Part shown: positions 1 through 10,285 of the stretch, piece after piece | Layout: each line of letters begins with the position of its first letter | Position numbering within the stretch: the first letter of the stretch is position 1 | Assembly: GCA_041499965.1 (NCBI GenBank) | Contig: JBGQLG010000005.1 | Location: 13,183-77,182, forward strand | Direction of reading: 5' to 3' | From: AR5 sp041499965 | GTDB taxonomy: Bacteria; Methylomirabilota; Methylomirabilia; Rokubacteriales; CSP1-6 | DNA length: 64,000 bases | Made by a program: the position numbers and the translations under genes | The notes under the pieces: model-generated | The model's database searches: none | Told to the model about the DNA's origin: nothing | What the model saw: the letters and a program-made list of their open reading frames with translations, nothing else

Positions 1-338
1 TCATCCGCCGCCGGGCCGCGGACATCGTCAAGGTGAAGGTCATGAAGCAGGGCGGAATCCTCCGCACGCTGGCCATGGTCGAGACGGCGGCCGCCGCCGG
101 GCTGGGCGTGGTGATCGGCCACGGCTTCGGCCTCACGCTCTCGACGCTGGCCGAGGCCACGGTGGCCGCGGTGAGCCCGGCCGTCCTCGACGGCTGCGAG
201 GCGGTGGGACCACTCAAGATGGCCGGCGACGTCGTGGCCACGCCGGTCGTGCTCGACCACGGGATCATCGTGCTGCCGGACACGCCGGGCCTGGGCGCCG
301 ACATCGATCGCGGGGAACTCGCCCGCTACCGCCGCTGA
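1..338 (+). CDS. Enolase-superfamily (mandelate racemase/muconate-lactonizing type) enzyme, C-terminal part
   Basis: Only the last ~112 codons are present; the frame is open from base 3 at the window edge. The visible part reads ADIVKVKVMKQGGI, then a helix rich in Ala, then GLGVVIGHGFG and an AEATVAA helix. This is the usual order of the last strands and helices of the enolase-superfamily barrel: a Lys/GGI strand, then a His-containing strand, then the helix that packs on the capping domain. These enzymes abstract a proton alpha to a carboxylate using Mg2+. The catalytic acid/base pair and metal ligands lie upstream, so the substrate cannot be named. The stop is 15 bases before the histidine kinase start, so co-transcription is possible. 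Family moderately sure, specific function unknown. Confidence 0.72.
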   Translation, partial: IRRRAADIVKVKVMKQGGILRTLAMVETAAAAGLGVVIGHGFGLTLSTLAEATVAAVSPAVLDGCEAVGPLKMAGDVVATPVVLDHGIIVLPDTPGLGADIDRGELARYRR

Positions 339-353
339 CACCGAGGGCCTGAC

Positions 354-3214
<2,861 letters not shown>

Positions 3215-3230
<16 letters not shown>

Positions 3231-3604
3231 TCCTGGTGGTCGAGGACAACGAGAAGAACCGCAAGCTGGTCCGCGACCTGCTGACGGTGAAGGGCTTCAT
3301 GGTGCTGGAGACCGACACCGGCGAGGAGGCCCTGCGTCTGGCTCGCGCCCGGCTCCCGGCCCTGGTGCTCATGGACATCCAGCTGCCCGGCATCGACGGC
3401 ATCGAGACGCTGCGGCGGCTGCGGGCCGATCCGGCCACCGCGGCGATCCCGATCGTGGCGGTGACGGCGTCGGCCATGATGCACGATCGGCAGAAGATCC
3501 TGGCCGCCGGCTTCGACGGCTACCAGGCCAAGCCGATCAGCCTCCGCCCGTTCCTCGAGCTGGTGCGCGAGGTGCTCGACCGTCCGCCGCGGAGCGCGCC
3601 GTGA
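3215..3604 (+). CDS. Single-domain response regulator (DivK/CheY-like)
   Basis: 129 residues made only of a receiver domain. The acidic pair is at residues 10-11 (VVEDN), the phospho-acceptor Asp is at 54 (LVLMDIQLPG), and the conserved Lys is at 106 (GYQAKP). The ATG overlaps the end of the upstream kinase, and the stop overlaps the GTG of the downstream receiver-cyclase, so translation is probably coupled. With no output domain it may pass phosphate on or act by protein contact. LPGIDGIETL and AAGFDGYQAKPI resemble DivK-type regulators that follow HisKA-HATPase kinases. The start was chosen because it is the first Met directly in front of the receiver fold. Confidence 0.93.
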
Positions 3605-4698
3605 GCGACGCCCGGCGCGTGCTGGTCGTCGACGACACGCCGGTCAATCTCAAGCTGCTGGCCGACCTGCTCGTCGCCAAGGGCTACGCGGTGGTGACGG
3701 CCACCTCGGGCGCCGAGGCGCTGGCCAGGATCGACGCCGAGGGCGCCGACCTCGTGCTGCTCGACGTCATGATGCCGGGCATGAGCGGCTACGAGGTGTG
3801 CCGCAAGATCCGCGAGAACCCGGCGACGGCCATGCTGCCCGTGGTGATGGTGACCGCGCTCGATCCTGCCCAGGAGCGCGTGAAGGGCATCGAGGCCGGC
3901 GCCGACGACTTCCTGAGCAAGCCCATCCACCAGCCCGAGCTGCTGGCCCGCGTGCGCTCGCTGCTGCGGGTGAAGACGCTGTGGGATCAGCTCGCCGAGC
4001 TGAACCGCACGCTGGAGGCCCGCGTGGCCGAGCAGGTGAGCCAGCTGGAGCGTCTGACCCGCCTCAAGCGCTTCTTCTCGCCCCAGCTCGCCGAGGCGAT
4101 CGTCACCGGCGGGGCCGACGATCCGCTCAAGAGCCACCGGCGCGAGGTGACGGTGGTGTTCCTGGACCTGCGCGGCTTCACCGCCTTCGCGGAGACGGCC
4201 GAGCCCGAGGAGGTCATGGGCGTGCTGCGCGAGTACCACGCGGCCATGGGCGAGCTGATCCTCGCCCACGAGGGCACGCTGGAGCGCTTCACCGGCGACG
4301 GCATGATGATCTTTTTCAACGACCCGGTGCTGGTGCCCGACCCACAGGAGCGGGCGGCCCGGATGGCGCTGGCGATGCGCGCGCGCGTGGAGGATCTCGC
4401 GCGCGGCTGGCGCAAGCGCGGCTGGGAGCTCGCCTTCGGCGTGGGCCTAGCCCAGGGCTACGCCACCATCGGCGCCATCGGCTTCGAGGGGCGCTGGGAC
4501 TACGGGGCCATCGGCACCGTCACCAACCTGGCCGCGCGCCTGTGCGGCGAGGCCCAGCCGGGCCAGATCCTCGTCTCCCGGCGGCTGTACGGTACGCTGG
4601 AGGACCTCGTCGAGGCCGAACCGGTCGGCGAGCTGGTGCTCAAGGGGTTCTCGCGCCCGGTCAGCGCGTACAACGTCACCGCGCTGAAGCGCGCCTGA
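3601..4698 (+). CDS. Response regulator with class III adenylate/guanylate cyclase output
   Basis: 365 residues from a GTG that overlaps the preceding stop. Residues 1-120 are a receiver with Asp55 and Lys107. Residues 125-160 form a coiled coil (LNRTLEARVAEQVSQLERL), the usual signalling helix before class III cyclases. The catalytic domain (about 180-360) has both metal-binding aspartates (FLDLRGF, Asp189; FTGDGMMIFF, Asp233) and the transition-state Asn/Arg pair in TNLAARL (about 309 and 313). It should make cAMP or cGMP from the NTP in response to phosphorylation by the neighbouring kinase. The purine-specifying residues were not assigned. Phosphorelay control of cyclic-nucleotide output is inferred from the operon. 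Confidence 0.93.
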   Translation: MSDARRVLVVDDTPVNLKLLADLLVAKGYAVVTATSGAEALARIDAEGADLVLLDVMMPGMSGYEVCRKIRENPATAMLPVVMVTALDPAQERVKGIEAGADDFLSKPIHQPELLARVRSLLRVKTLWDQLAELNRTLEARVAEQVSQLERLTRLKRFFSPQLAEAIVTGGADDPLKSHRREVTVVFLDLRGFTAFAETAEPEEVMGVLREYHAAMGELILAHEGTLERFTGDGMMIFFNDPVLVPDPQERAARMALAMRARVEDLARGWRKRGWELAFGVGLAQGYATIGAIGFEGRWDYGAIGTVTNLAARLCGEAQPGQILVSRRLYGTLEDLVEAEPVGELVLKGFSRPVSAYNVTALKRA

Positions 4699-4955
4699 CC
4701 ACCGCCGGCATCCCGCGGACCTCGCCGGCCAGCTCGGCCACCCGGCGGGTCTGACGGGCGTCGCGCGAGGTGTGGCGGCCCGTGGATCGGACAGGCGCTC
4801 GGCCTGGGCCACGTCCACGTCGCCGCGCCGGCGGGTGACCGGCGACTCCTGCAGCGCCACCACGTCGGGGTCGAGCGCGCGCAGCGCGTCTGGGCCGTCA
4901 CCGTGGCGGGACCCACGGCCATCAGGATCAGGAGCGGGCAGAGCAGCCGGAGCAT
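4699..4955 (-). pseudogene. Remnant of a secreted endonuclease/exonuclease/phosphatase-fold gene
   Basis: Three pieces of one protein family lie in order on the minus strand in three different frames. First is a signal peptide starting at 4955 (MLRLLCPLLILMAVGPATVTAQ-like). Next, one frame over, is DALRALDPDVVALQES, the classic start of the endonuclease/exonuclease/phosphatase fold. Last, in the third frame near 4780-4700, is a segment reading TSRDARQTRRVAELAGEV then RGMPAVV, which resembles the stretch just before the GDFN motif. The GDFN, SDH and catalytic His parts are absent because the cyclase gene begins there. At least two frameshifts and a large deletion are needed, so this is read as a decayed gene. 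No full-length alternative exists in this stretch. Confidence 0.6.
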
Positions 4956-4984
4956 CGAGCCCGCCGGCGCCGGGCGCCGGCGGG

Positions 4985-5176
4985 CTACTGCAGCGGGTAG
5001 CGGAAGGGAGGCCAGCCGTCGCCCTTGATGGTCGAGGGCGTGTACGGCGCGGCCTTGGCGGTCGTCACCGCCGCTGCCTTCGCCACCGGCTTCTTCGCCT
5101 TGGCGCTGCCCGTCTTCTTCTTCGCCGCCGCGGTGGGCTTCGCGGTGCTCTTCCTCTTCGGAACGCGCTTTTTCAT
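4985..5176 (-). CDS. Small Lys/Ala-rich basic protein (histone H1 tail-like)
   Basis: 63 residues. The first ~40 are almost only Lys, Ala, Pro, Thr and Arg (MKKRVPKRKSTAKP, then AAAKKKTGSAKAKKP), like the DNA-binding tails of bacterial H1-like or HU-extension proteins. The last ~20 are different: aromatic and Pro-rich, ending GDGWPPFRYPLQ, which looks like a folded or partner-binding tag. It is transcribed away from the SPFH operon, whose promoter lies in the shared 126-base gap. No family was recognised. It could bind nucleic acid or polyanions. The composition is not an antisense artefact, since the opposite strand shows no gene here. Confidence 0.6.
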   Translation of the reverse strand: MKKRVPKRKSTAKPTAAAKKKTGSAKAKKPVAKAAAVTTAKAAPYTPSTIKGDGWPPFRYPLQ

Positions 5177-5232
5177 GGACGCGCATCGTACAGCAGCCGT
5201 CCGCGCGTGGTCAACGGGCACGGTTCCCTTCC

Positions 5233-5262
5233 TTGACACCCGTCGGCCCCGCCACCTACAGT
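5233..5262 (+). promoter_or_regulatory. Sigma70-type promoter of the SPFH/DUF350 operon
   Basis: TTGACA at 5233-5238, an 18-base spacer, and TACAGT at 5257-5262. The SPFH gene start at 5303 is 41 bases downstream, with GGAGG at 5293-5297 five bases before the ATG. The perfect -35 box in such GC-rich DNA is notable. Confidence 0.6.
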
Positions 5263-5302
5263 GGTCGGTGGTCGGCGGGCGATCCGTGCCATGGAGGTCG
5301 TC

Positions 5303-6421
5303 ATGGGTTTTCTTGACTTCGTCAAGAAGCAGTTCATCGACATCATCCAGTGGACGGAGGACAGCGACGAGGTCCTCGCCTGGCGCTTCCCCATGCGCGA
5401 CATGGAGATCCAGCAGGGGGCCCAGCTCACGGTGCGGGAGACGCAGGCCGCGCTGTTCGTGCACCAGGGCAAGGCGGCCGACCTGTTCGGTCCCGGCCAG
5501 CACACGATCAAGACGCAGAACGTCCCGCTGCTGACCGACCTGGCCAACTGGGACAAGCTGTTCGAGTCGCCGTTCAAGAGCGACGTCTACTTCTTCTCCA
5601 CGCGCCTGCGCCTGAACCAGAAGTGGGGGACGTCGAATCCGATCACGCTGCGTGACCGCGAGTTCGGCGCCATCCGCCTGCGGGCCTTCGGGATCTACAC
5701 GTTCAAGATCGCCGCCCCCCACGTCTTCTACCAGAAGGTCTCGGGCAGCCGCGAGACCTACACGGTCGGCGACGTCGAGGGACAGCTGCGCAACTCCGTG
5801 GTGGCGGTGCTGACGGACCACTTCGCCGAGAGCAGCATCCCGTTCCTCGACATGGCGGCCAACCAGGTCGAGCTGGGCGCGGCGGTGGCCGACAAGCTGC
5901 GCCCGATGTTCGCCGACCTCGGCCTGGCGCTGGAGAACTTTCAGGTCCAGAACGTCTCGCTGCCCGACGAGCTGCAGAAGCGGCTGGACGAGCGCATCGG
6001 GATGGGGCTGGTCGGCGACCTGGGCCGCTACACCCAGTTCCAGACCGCGCAGTCCATCCCGGTGGCCGCGGCCAACGAGGGTGGGGTGGCCGGCGCTGGC
6101 GCCGGACTCGGCGCGGGCATCGCCATGGGCCAGGCGATGGGCCAGGCACTTGGCCAGGCCGCGGGCGGCGGAGGCCAGCCTCCGGCGGCGGGTGGCCCCG
6201 CGGCCCCGGCGACGCGCGTGGGTCCGGCCGGCCCGGCGGCGGGTGCCGGATCGGCCGCGCCGGCGGCGGGGGCGTGCGTGCGCTGCGCCAAGCCGGTGCC
6301 ACTCGGCGCCCGCTTCTGCCCCGAGTGCGGCGCCACCCAGGCGCTGACCTGCGCGCGCTGCAACGCGCGCCTGGACAAGCCCAGCAAGTTCTGCCCCGAG
6401 TGCGGAGCGCCTCAAGCCTGA
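5303..6421 (+). CDS. SPFH-domain protein with C-terminal double zinc ribbon (YdjI-like)
   Basis: 372 residues from ATG 5303, chosen over an upstream in-frame start because GGAGG lies 5 bases before it. Residues 1-260 match the SPFH/'virion core' family related to Bacillus YdjI: MGFLDFVKKQFIDIIQW at the N-terminus, then an SPFH fold (DVYFFSTRLRLNQKWGT; LRAFGIYTFKI) and a helical segment. A Gly/Ala/Gln-rich linker (about 268-322) leads to two zinc ribbons, CVRCAKPV...CPECG and CARCNARL...CPECG. SPFH proteins scaffold membrane microdomains. Family members sit with PspA, DUF4178 and DUF350 genes in envelope-stress loci. It is the first gene of the operon here; no pspA is visible. Confidence 0.88.
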   Translation: MGFLDFVKKQFIDIIQWTEDSDEVLAWRFPMRDMEIQQGAQLTVRETQAALFVHQGKAADLFGPGQHTIKTQNVPLLTDLANWDKLFESPFKSDVYFFSTRLRLNQKWGTSNPITLRDREFGAIRLRAFGIYTFKIAAPHVFYQKVSGSRETYTVGDVEGQLRNSVVAVLTDHFAESSIPFLDMAANQVELGAAVADKLRPMFADLGLALENFQVQNVSLPDELQKRLDERIGMGLVGDLGRYTQFQTAQSIPVAAANEGGVAGAGAGLGAGIAMGQAMGQALGQAAGGGGQPPAAGGPAAPATRVGPAGPAAGAGSAAPAAGACVRCAKPVPLGARFCPECGATQALTCARCNARLDKPSKFCPECGAPQA

Positions 6422-6448
6422 CCCTGGTGCGCCTGAGTCGTCGCCGGC

Positions 6449-7081
6449 GTGCGTGAGGTTGCCTGCCCGTCCTGCGGGGCGCCGGTCAAGTTCGTGTCCG
6501 CGCAGTCCCTGCTGGCCGTCTGCGGCTACTGCCGCGCCACGCTCATCCGCCGCGATCTCGACGTCGAGCAGATCGGCACCATGTCGGCCCTGCTCGAAGA
6601 CGTCACCCCGTTGCAGCTCGGCGCCGAGGGCGTGTGGCACGGCACGCACTTCGCCGTCGCCGGCCGCCTGCAAGTGAGGTGGCCGGGCGGGCGCTGGAAC
6701 GAGTGGTACTGCGTCTTCGACGACGGCCGGGGCGGCTGGCTGGGCGAGGCCGACGGTGAGTTCTCCGTCTCGTTCGAGGCCACCGTGGCCGAGCCGCTGC
6801 CCGGGTGGGAGAGCCTGGCGCCGGGCACGGCCGTGACGCTGGGCGGCGTCGCCTACCAGGTGACCGACCGCCGCGAGGCCGAGGTGATCGCCGGCGAGGG
6901 CGAGCTGCCGTTCCGCGTCGCCGCCGGCTACAAGACGGCCACCGCCGACCTGCGCTCCGCCACGGCGCGCTTCGCCACGCTCGACTACAGCGAGGCGGCG
7001 CCGCGCCTGTACCTGGGCGAGGTCGTCGAATTCGAGGCGCTGCGCCTGGGCGGACTGCGGGAGCTCGACGGATGGCGGTGA
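6449..7081 (+). CDS. DUF4178-type protein with N-terminal zinc ribbon
   Basis: 210 residues from a GTG. An N-terminal CPSCG...CGYC zinc ribbon (residues 6-28) is followed by a beta-rich DUF4178-like domain. Recognisable features are WNEWYCVFDDGRGGWLGEA, an LPGWESLAPG turn and a repeat of short strands ending YLGEVVEFEALRL. It lies between the SPFH gene and a longer paralogue, and its stop overlaps the next ATG by 10 bases. The family has no known biochemical role. Co-occurrence with SPFH, DUF350 and spermidine-synthase-like genes is a recurring pattern. Function unknown, family moderately sure. Confidence 0.78.
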   Translation: MREVACPSCGAPVKFVSAQSLLAVCGYCRATLIRRDLDVEQIGTMSALLEDVTPLQLGAEGVWHGTHFAVAGRLQVRWPGGRWNEWYCVFDDGRGGWLGEADGEFSVSFEATVAEPLPGWESLAPGTAVTLGGVAYQVTDRREAEVIAGEGELPFRVAAGYKTATADLRSATARFATLDYSEAAPRLYLGEVVEFEALRLGGLRELDGWR

Positions 7082-8382
7082 AGCCGCCTTCGCCGCCGGC
7101 CGTCACGACGCTGACGTGCGCCGGCTGCGGCGCGTCACTGTCGATCCGGGCTCCCGGGCGCTCGGTCGTCGTCGCCTGCGGCGGCTGCGGGGCGGTGCTC
7201 GACGCCCAGAGCGCCGACCACCAGGTGATCGCCCACTACGAGGCCAAGCAGACCGTTGCGCCGCGGATCCCGCTCGGCTCCCGGGGCACGCTCAAGGGCG
7301 AGACGTGGGAGGTCATCGGCTATCTCGCGCGGCGCTCCAAGGTCTCCGGCGTGACCTACACGTGGTTCGAGCACCTGCTGCACAACCCGACCGGCGGCTT
7401 CCGCTGGCTGGTGGAGTACGGCGGTCACTGGACGCTGACCCAGGCCGCATCGGCCGTGCCCTCGACGCCCGGCGGGTCCGCGCCCGCCGAGGTCGAGTAC
7501 CTGGGCGAGCACTATCGCCACTTCCAGAGCGCGAAGGCCGAGGTCAGCTACGTCGTCGGCGAGTTCCCCTCGCAGGTGCGGGTGGGGGAGCAGGCCGACG
7601 TCGCGGATTACGTCAGCCCGCCCCTGATCCTCTCGCGTGAGACGAGCCAGGACGCATCGACCTGGTCGATCGGCGAGTACGTCGACGGCGACACGGTGTG
7701 GAAGGCCTTCGGCCTGCCCGGCGCGCCGCCCGAGCGCACCGGCGTCGGCGCCGCCCAGCCCTCGCCCTATCGCGGGCACTCCCGGACCATGCGGCTTCTG
7801 CTCGCCAGCTTCGTCGGCGCCGCCGTGCTGATCCAGCTCGTGTTCTCGGTGCTGGCCCAGCAGCGTCTCGTGCTCGACGCCGCCTGGGAGTATCACCCGG
7901 GGGTGCCGGCCACGGCCAGCGTCGAGAGCGAGCCGTTCCCGCTCACCGGTCGAAGCTCCAACCTGATGGTCGAGATCTCCTCCACGCTGTCGCAGACCTG
8001 GGCGTACTTCACGCTGACGCTGGTGAACGAGGAGACCGGGGCCGCGCGCACGTTCGGCCGCGAGGTGCAGTACTACTTCGGCCGTGACAGCGACGGGGCG
8101 TGGACGGAGGGCGCGCCGTGGGATCGCGCCTACCTGCCGTCGGTGCCGGCCGGCCGCTACGTGCTGCTCGTCGAGCCCGAGAGCCCGCGCCCCGTGAACT
8201 ACCGCGTGCGGCTGACCCGCGACGTGCCGCGCACGCTCTGGCTGTGGCTGGCGGTCGGGCTGCTGCTGGTGCCGCCGCTGTTCTTCTGGTGGCGGCAGTG
8301 GCGGTTCGAGCAGCGGCGCTGGGAGGAGAGCGATCATCCCATGTCGGGCTCGAGCGGCGGCTCCACGGACGACGACGATTGA
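7072..8382 (+). CDS. DUF4178 membrane protein with zinc ribbon
   Basis: 436 residues. A zinc ribbon (CAGCG...CGGCG, residues about 13-38) leads into a DUF4178 domain (LGSRGTLKGETWEVIGYL; WFEHLLHNPTGGFRWLVEY), then a second stretch with YVVGEFPSQVRVGE. Two membrane helices follow, at about residues 243-262 (LLLASFVGAAVLIQLVF) and 385-404 (LWLWLAVGLLLVPPLFFWW). The roughly 120 residues between them should be outside the membrane and have a jelly-roll-like pattern. The C-tail is Ser/Gly/Asp-rich. The gene overlaps both neighbours, so it is part of the same translational unit as the 60-residue protein and DUF350. Confidence 0.82.
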   Translation: MAVKPPSPPAVTTLTCAGCGASLSIRAPGRSVVVACGGCGAVLDAQSADHQVIAHYEAKQTVAPRIPLGSRGTLKGETWEVIGYLARRSKVSGVTYTWFEHLLHNPTGGFRWLVEYGGHWTLTQAASAVPSTPGGSAPAEVEYLGEHYRHFQSAKAEVSYVVGEFPSQVRVGEQADVADYVSPPLILSRETSQDASTWSIGEYVDGDTVWKAFGLPGAPPERTGVGAAQPSPYRGHSRTMRLLLASFVGAAVLIQLVFSVLAQQRLVLDAAWEYHPGVPATASVESEPFPLTGRSSNLMVEISSTLSQTWAYFTLTLVNEETGAARTFGREVQYYFGRDSDGAWTEGAPWDRAYLPSVPAGRYVLLVEPESPRPVNYRVRLTRDVPRTLWLWLAVGLLLVPPLFFWWRQWRFEQRRWEESDHPMSGSSGGSTDDDD

Positions 8383-8561
8383 CGAGGGCCTACACCGTCT
8401 TCGCGGGCCTCGTGCTGGCCACGCTGGCCTGGATCCACTTCACCGGCTGGAGTCCGAGCGACGTGACCGAGGACAAGGGCGTCCCCAAATCCGTCCGCGA
8501 CAACCCGGGCTCGTCCCGCTCGAGCTACGGGGGCGCGCGGCCCTACACGGGAGCGAAATGA
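8379..8561 (+). CDS. Small single-pass membrane protein of the DUF350 operon
   Basis: 60 residues if translation starts at the TTG overlapping the upstream stop (TTGA). Residues 5-20 (YTVFAGLVLATLAWIHF) form one membrane helix. The rest is short, polar and rich in Ser, Gly and Pro, ending GGARPYTGAK. Its stop overlaps the ATG of the DUF350 gene by 4 bases. The position matches small unknown proteins such as DUF4247 in related loci, but similarity to that family was not confirmed. No other ATG/GTG start is available between the two genes. Confidence 0.6.
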   Translation: MTRAYTVFAGLVLATLAWIHFTGWSPSDVTEDKGVPKSVRDNPGSSRSSYGGARPYTGAK

Positions 8562-8779
8562 TGACGATCCCCGAGATCCACTGGGCGCCGATGGTCGCCG
8601 CGCTGGTTTACGCCACGATCGGGCTGGTCATCTTCGCGGTGGCCTTCCTCATCGTGGACCGGCTCACGCCCTACCACCTGTGGAAGGAGATCATCGACGA
8701 GCACAACACCGCGCTGGCCATCGTGGTGGGGGCCGTCGCCATCGCCATCTCGATCATCGTGTCGGCCGCGATCCGCTGA
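8558..8779 (+). CDS. DUF350 (YjfL-like) membrane protein
   Basis: 73 residues with two membrane helices (about 12-34 and 50-71) separated by a polar loop containing DRLTPYHLWKEIIDEHN. This charged loop followed by NTALAIVVGAVAIAISIIV is typical of DUF350 proteins, including E. coli YjfL. Their role is unknown, but they nearly always occur with PspA-family, DUF4178 or spermidine-synthase-like genes. It is translationally linked to its upstream neighbour (ATGA overlap) and 15 bases from the next GTG. Confidence 0.85.
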   Translation: MMTIPEIHWAPMVAALVYATIGLVIFAVAFLIVDRLTPYHLWKEIIDEHNTALAIVVGAVAIAISIIVSAAIR

Positions 8780-8794
8780 GCGGGGGGCCGGGCC

Positions 8795-10285
8795 GTGTCG
8801 TACGCGATCTACATCACCGTCGTCGTCGTGGCCACCGCCGGGCTCGTCTACGAGCTGGTGGCGGTGGCCGCCGCCTCCTACCTGCTGGGCGACTCCATCA
8901 CGCAGTTCTCCACCGTCATCGGCTGTTACCTTTTCGCGATGGGCGTGGGCTCCTTCCTGTCTCGCTACGTGCAGCGGGGGCTGGCCGCCCGCTTCGTGCA
9001 GGTCGAGGTCCTGGTCGGCCTCGTGGGCGGCTGGGCCACGGCGGTGCTGTTCGTCGCCTTCGCGCAGACGCCCCACTTCCGCGTCGTGCTCTACGGGCTG
9101 GTCGGCGCCACCGGCGTGCTGGTCGGGCTCGAGGTCCCACTGCTGCTGCGCCTGCTCCGCCACCGCCTGGCCTTCCGCGAGCTGGTGGCCCAGGTGCTCT
9201 CGCTCGACTACGCGGGGGCGCTGGCCGCCTCGCTGCTGTTCCCTCTGCTGCTGGTCCCACGGCTGGGGCTGATCCGCACCTCGCTGCTGGTCGGCCTCGC
9301 CAACGCGGCGGTCGGGCTGTGGTCCACGTGGATCTTCCGGCGCGAGCTGGCGGCGCCCGGCTTCCTGCGCGCGTTCGCCGCGGCGGCCGTGCTGGTGCTG
9401 GGCGGCGGCGCGGTGGCCGCGGAGCGGATCACCGCGTGGTCGGAGGACCGCCTCTACGCCGACGAGATCATCCTGGCCCGCACCTCGCCCTACCAGCGCA
9501 TCGTCCTCACGCGCGCCGGCGACGACCTGCGCCTGTTCCTCAACGGTCACCTGCAATTCTCCTCGCGCGACGAGTACCGGTACCACGAGGCGCTCGTGCA
9601 CCCGGCGCTGGCCGCGCATCCGGCGCCCCGGCGCGTGCTGGTGCTGGGCGGCGGCGACGGCCTGGCGGTGCGCGAGATCGTGAAGTACCCGGCCGTCGCG
9701 CGCGTGACCCTGGTCGATCTCGATGCCGCGATGACGGGGCTGTTCACCGACAACCCGCTGCTGGCGGCGGTCAACGCCGGCGCCCTGCGCGATCCGCGCG
9801 TGCGGGTGGTGAACGCCGATGCCTTCGTGTGGCTGGCCGACACCCGGGAGACGTTCGACGTGATCGTCGTGGACTTCCCCGATCCGCACAACTTCTCGCT
9901 CGGCAAGCTCTACTCCCGGACGTTCTACCGCGTGCTGCGCGCGCGGCTGGCGCCGGGCGGGGTGACGGTGCTGCAGGCGACCTCGCCGATGTTCGCGCGC
10001 CGCTCGTTCTGGTGCATCGTCGAGACCGTGCGCAGCGCCGGGTTGCCGGCCCGGCCGTATCACGTCTACGTGCCGTCGTTCGGCGAATGGGGCTTCGTGC
10101 TGGCCGGCCCCGACACCTGGACGCCGCCGCGCGCCTATCCGCCGAGGCTGCGCTTCCTCACCGTCGAGGCCACGCCGGCGCTCTTCGCGTTTCCGCCCGA
10201 CATGGCGACGGTGCCCGTCGAGATCAACCGCCTCGACAACCAGATCCTCGTCCACTACTACGGCGCCGAGTGGCAGCGCATGTGA
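8795..10285 (+). CDS. Membrane-anchored spermidine-synthase-like aminopropyltransferase
   Basis: 496 residues from a GTG. The first ~220 residues form about seven membrane helices with short loops (SYLLGDSITQFSTVIGCYLF; RLLRHRLAFRELVAQVLSLDYAGA). The last ~270 are a spermidine-synthase fold with VLVLGGGDGLAVREIVKYP (decarboxy-SAM-binding Gly loop), the acidic residues of VTLVDLDAAM, and DVIVVDFPDPHN before a LYSRTFYRVL helix. The fusion of a polytopic membrane region with the SpeE fold is a known class distinct from soluble SpeE. Whether it makes polyamines or another aminopropyl product is unknown. It is co-operonic with DUF350 and overlaps the FAD oxidoreductase gene by 4 bases (GTGA). Confidence 0.86.
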   Translation: MSYAIYITVVVVATAGLVYELVAVAAASYLLGDSITQFSTVIGCYLFAMGVGSFLSRYVQRGLAARFVQVEVLVGLVGGWATAVLFVAFAQTPHFRVVLYGLVGATGVLVGLEVPLLLRLLRHRLAFRELVAQVLSLDYAGALAASLLFPLLLVPRLGLIRTSLLVGLANAAVGLWSTWIFRRELAAPGFLRAFAAAAVLVLGGGAVAAERITAWSEDRLYADEIILARTSPYQRIVLTRAGDDLRLFLNGHLQFSSRDEYRYHEALVHPALAAHPAPRRVLVLGGGDGLAVREIVKYPAVARVTLVDLDAAMTGLFTDNPLLAAVNAGALRDPRVRVVNADAFVWLADTRETFDVIVVDFPDPHNFSLGKLYSRTFYRVLRARLAPGGVTVLQATSPMFARRSFWCIVETVRSAGLPARPYHVYVPSFGEWGFVLAGPDTWTPPRAYPPRLRFLTVEATPALFAFPPDMATVPVEINRLDNQILVHYYGAEWQRM

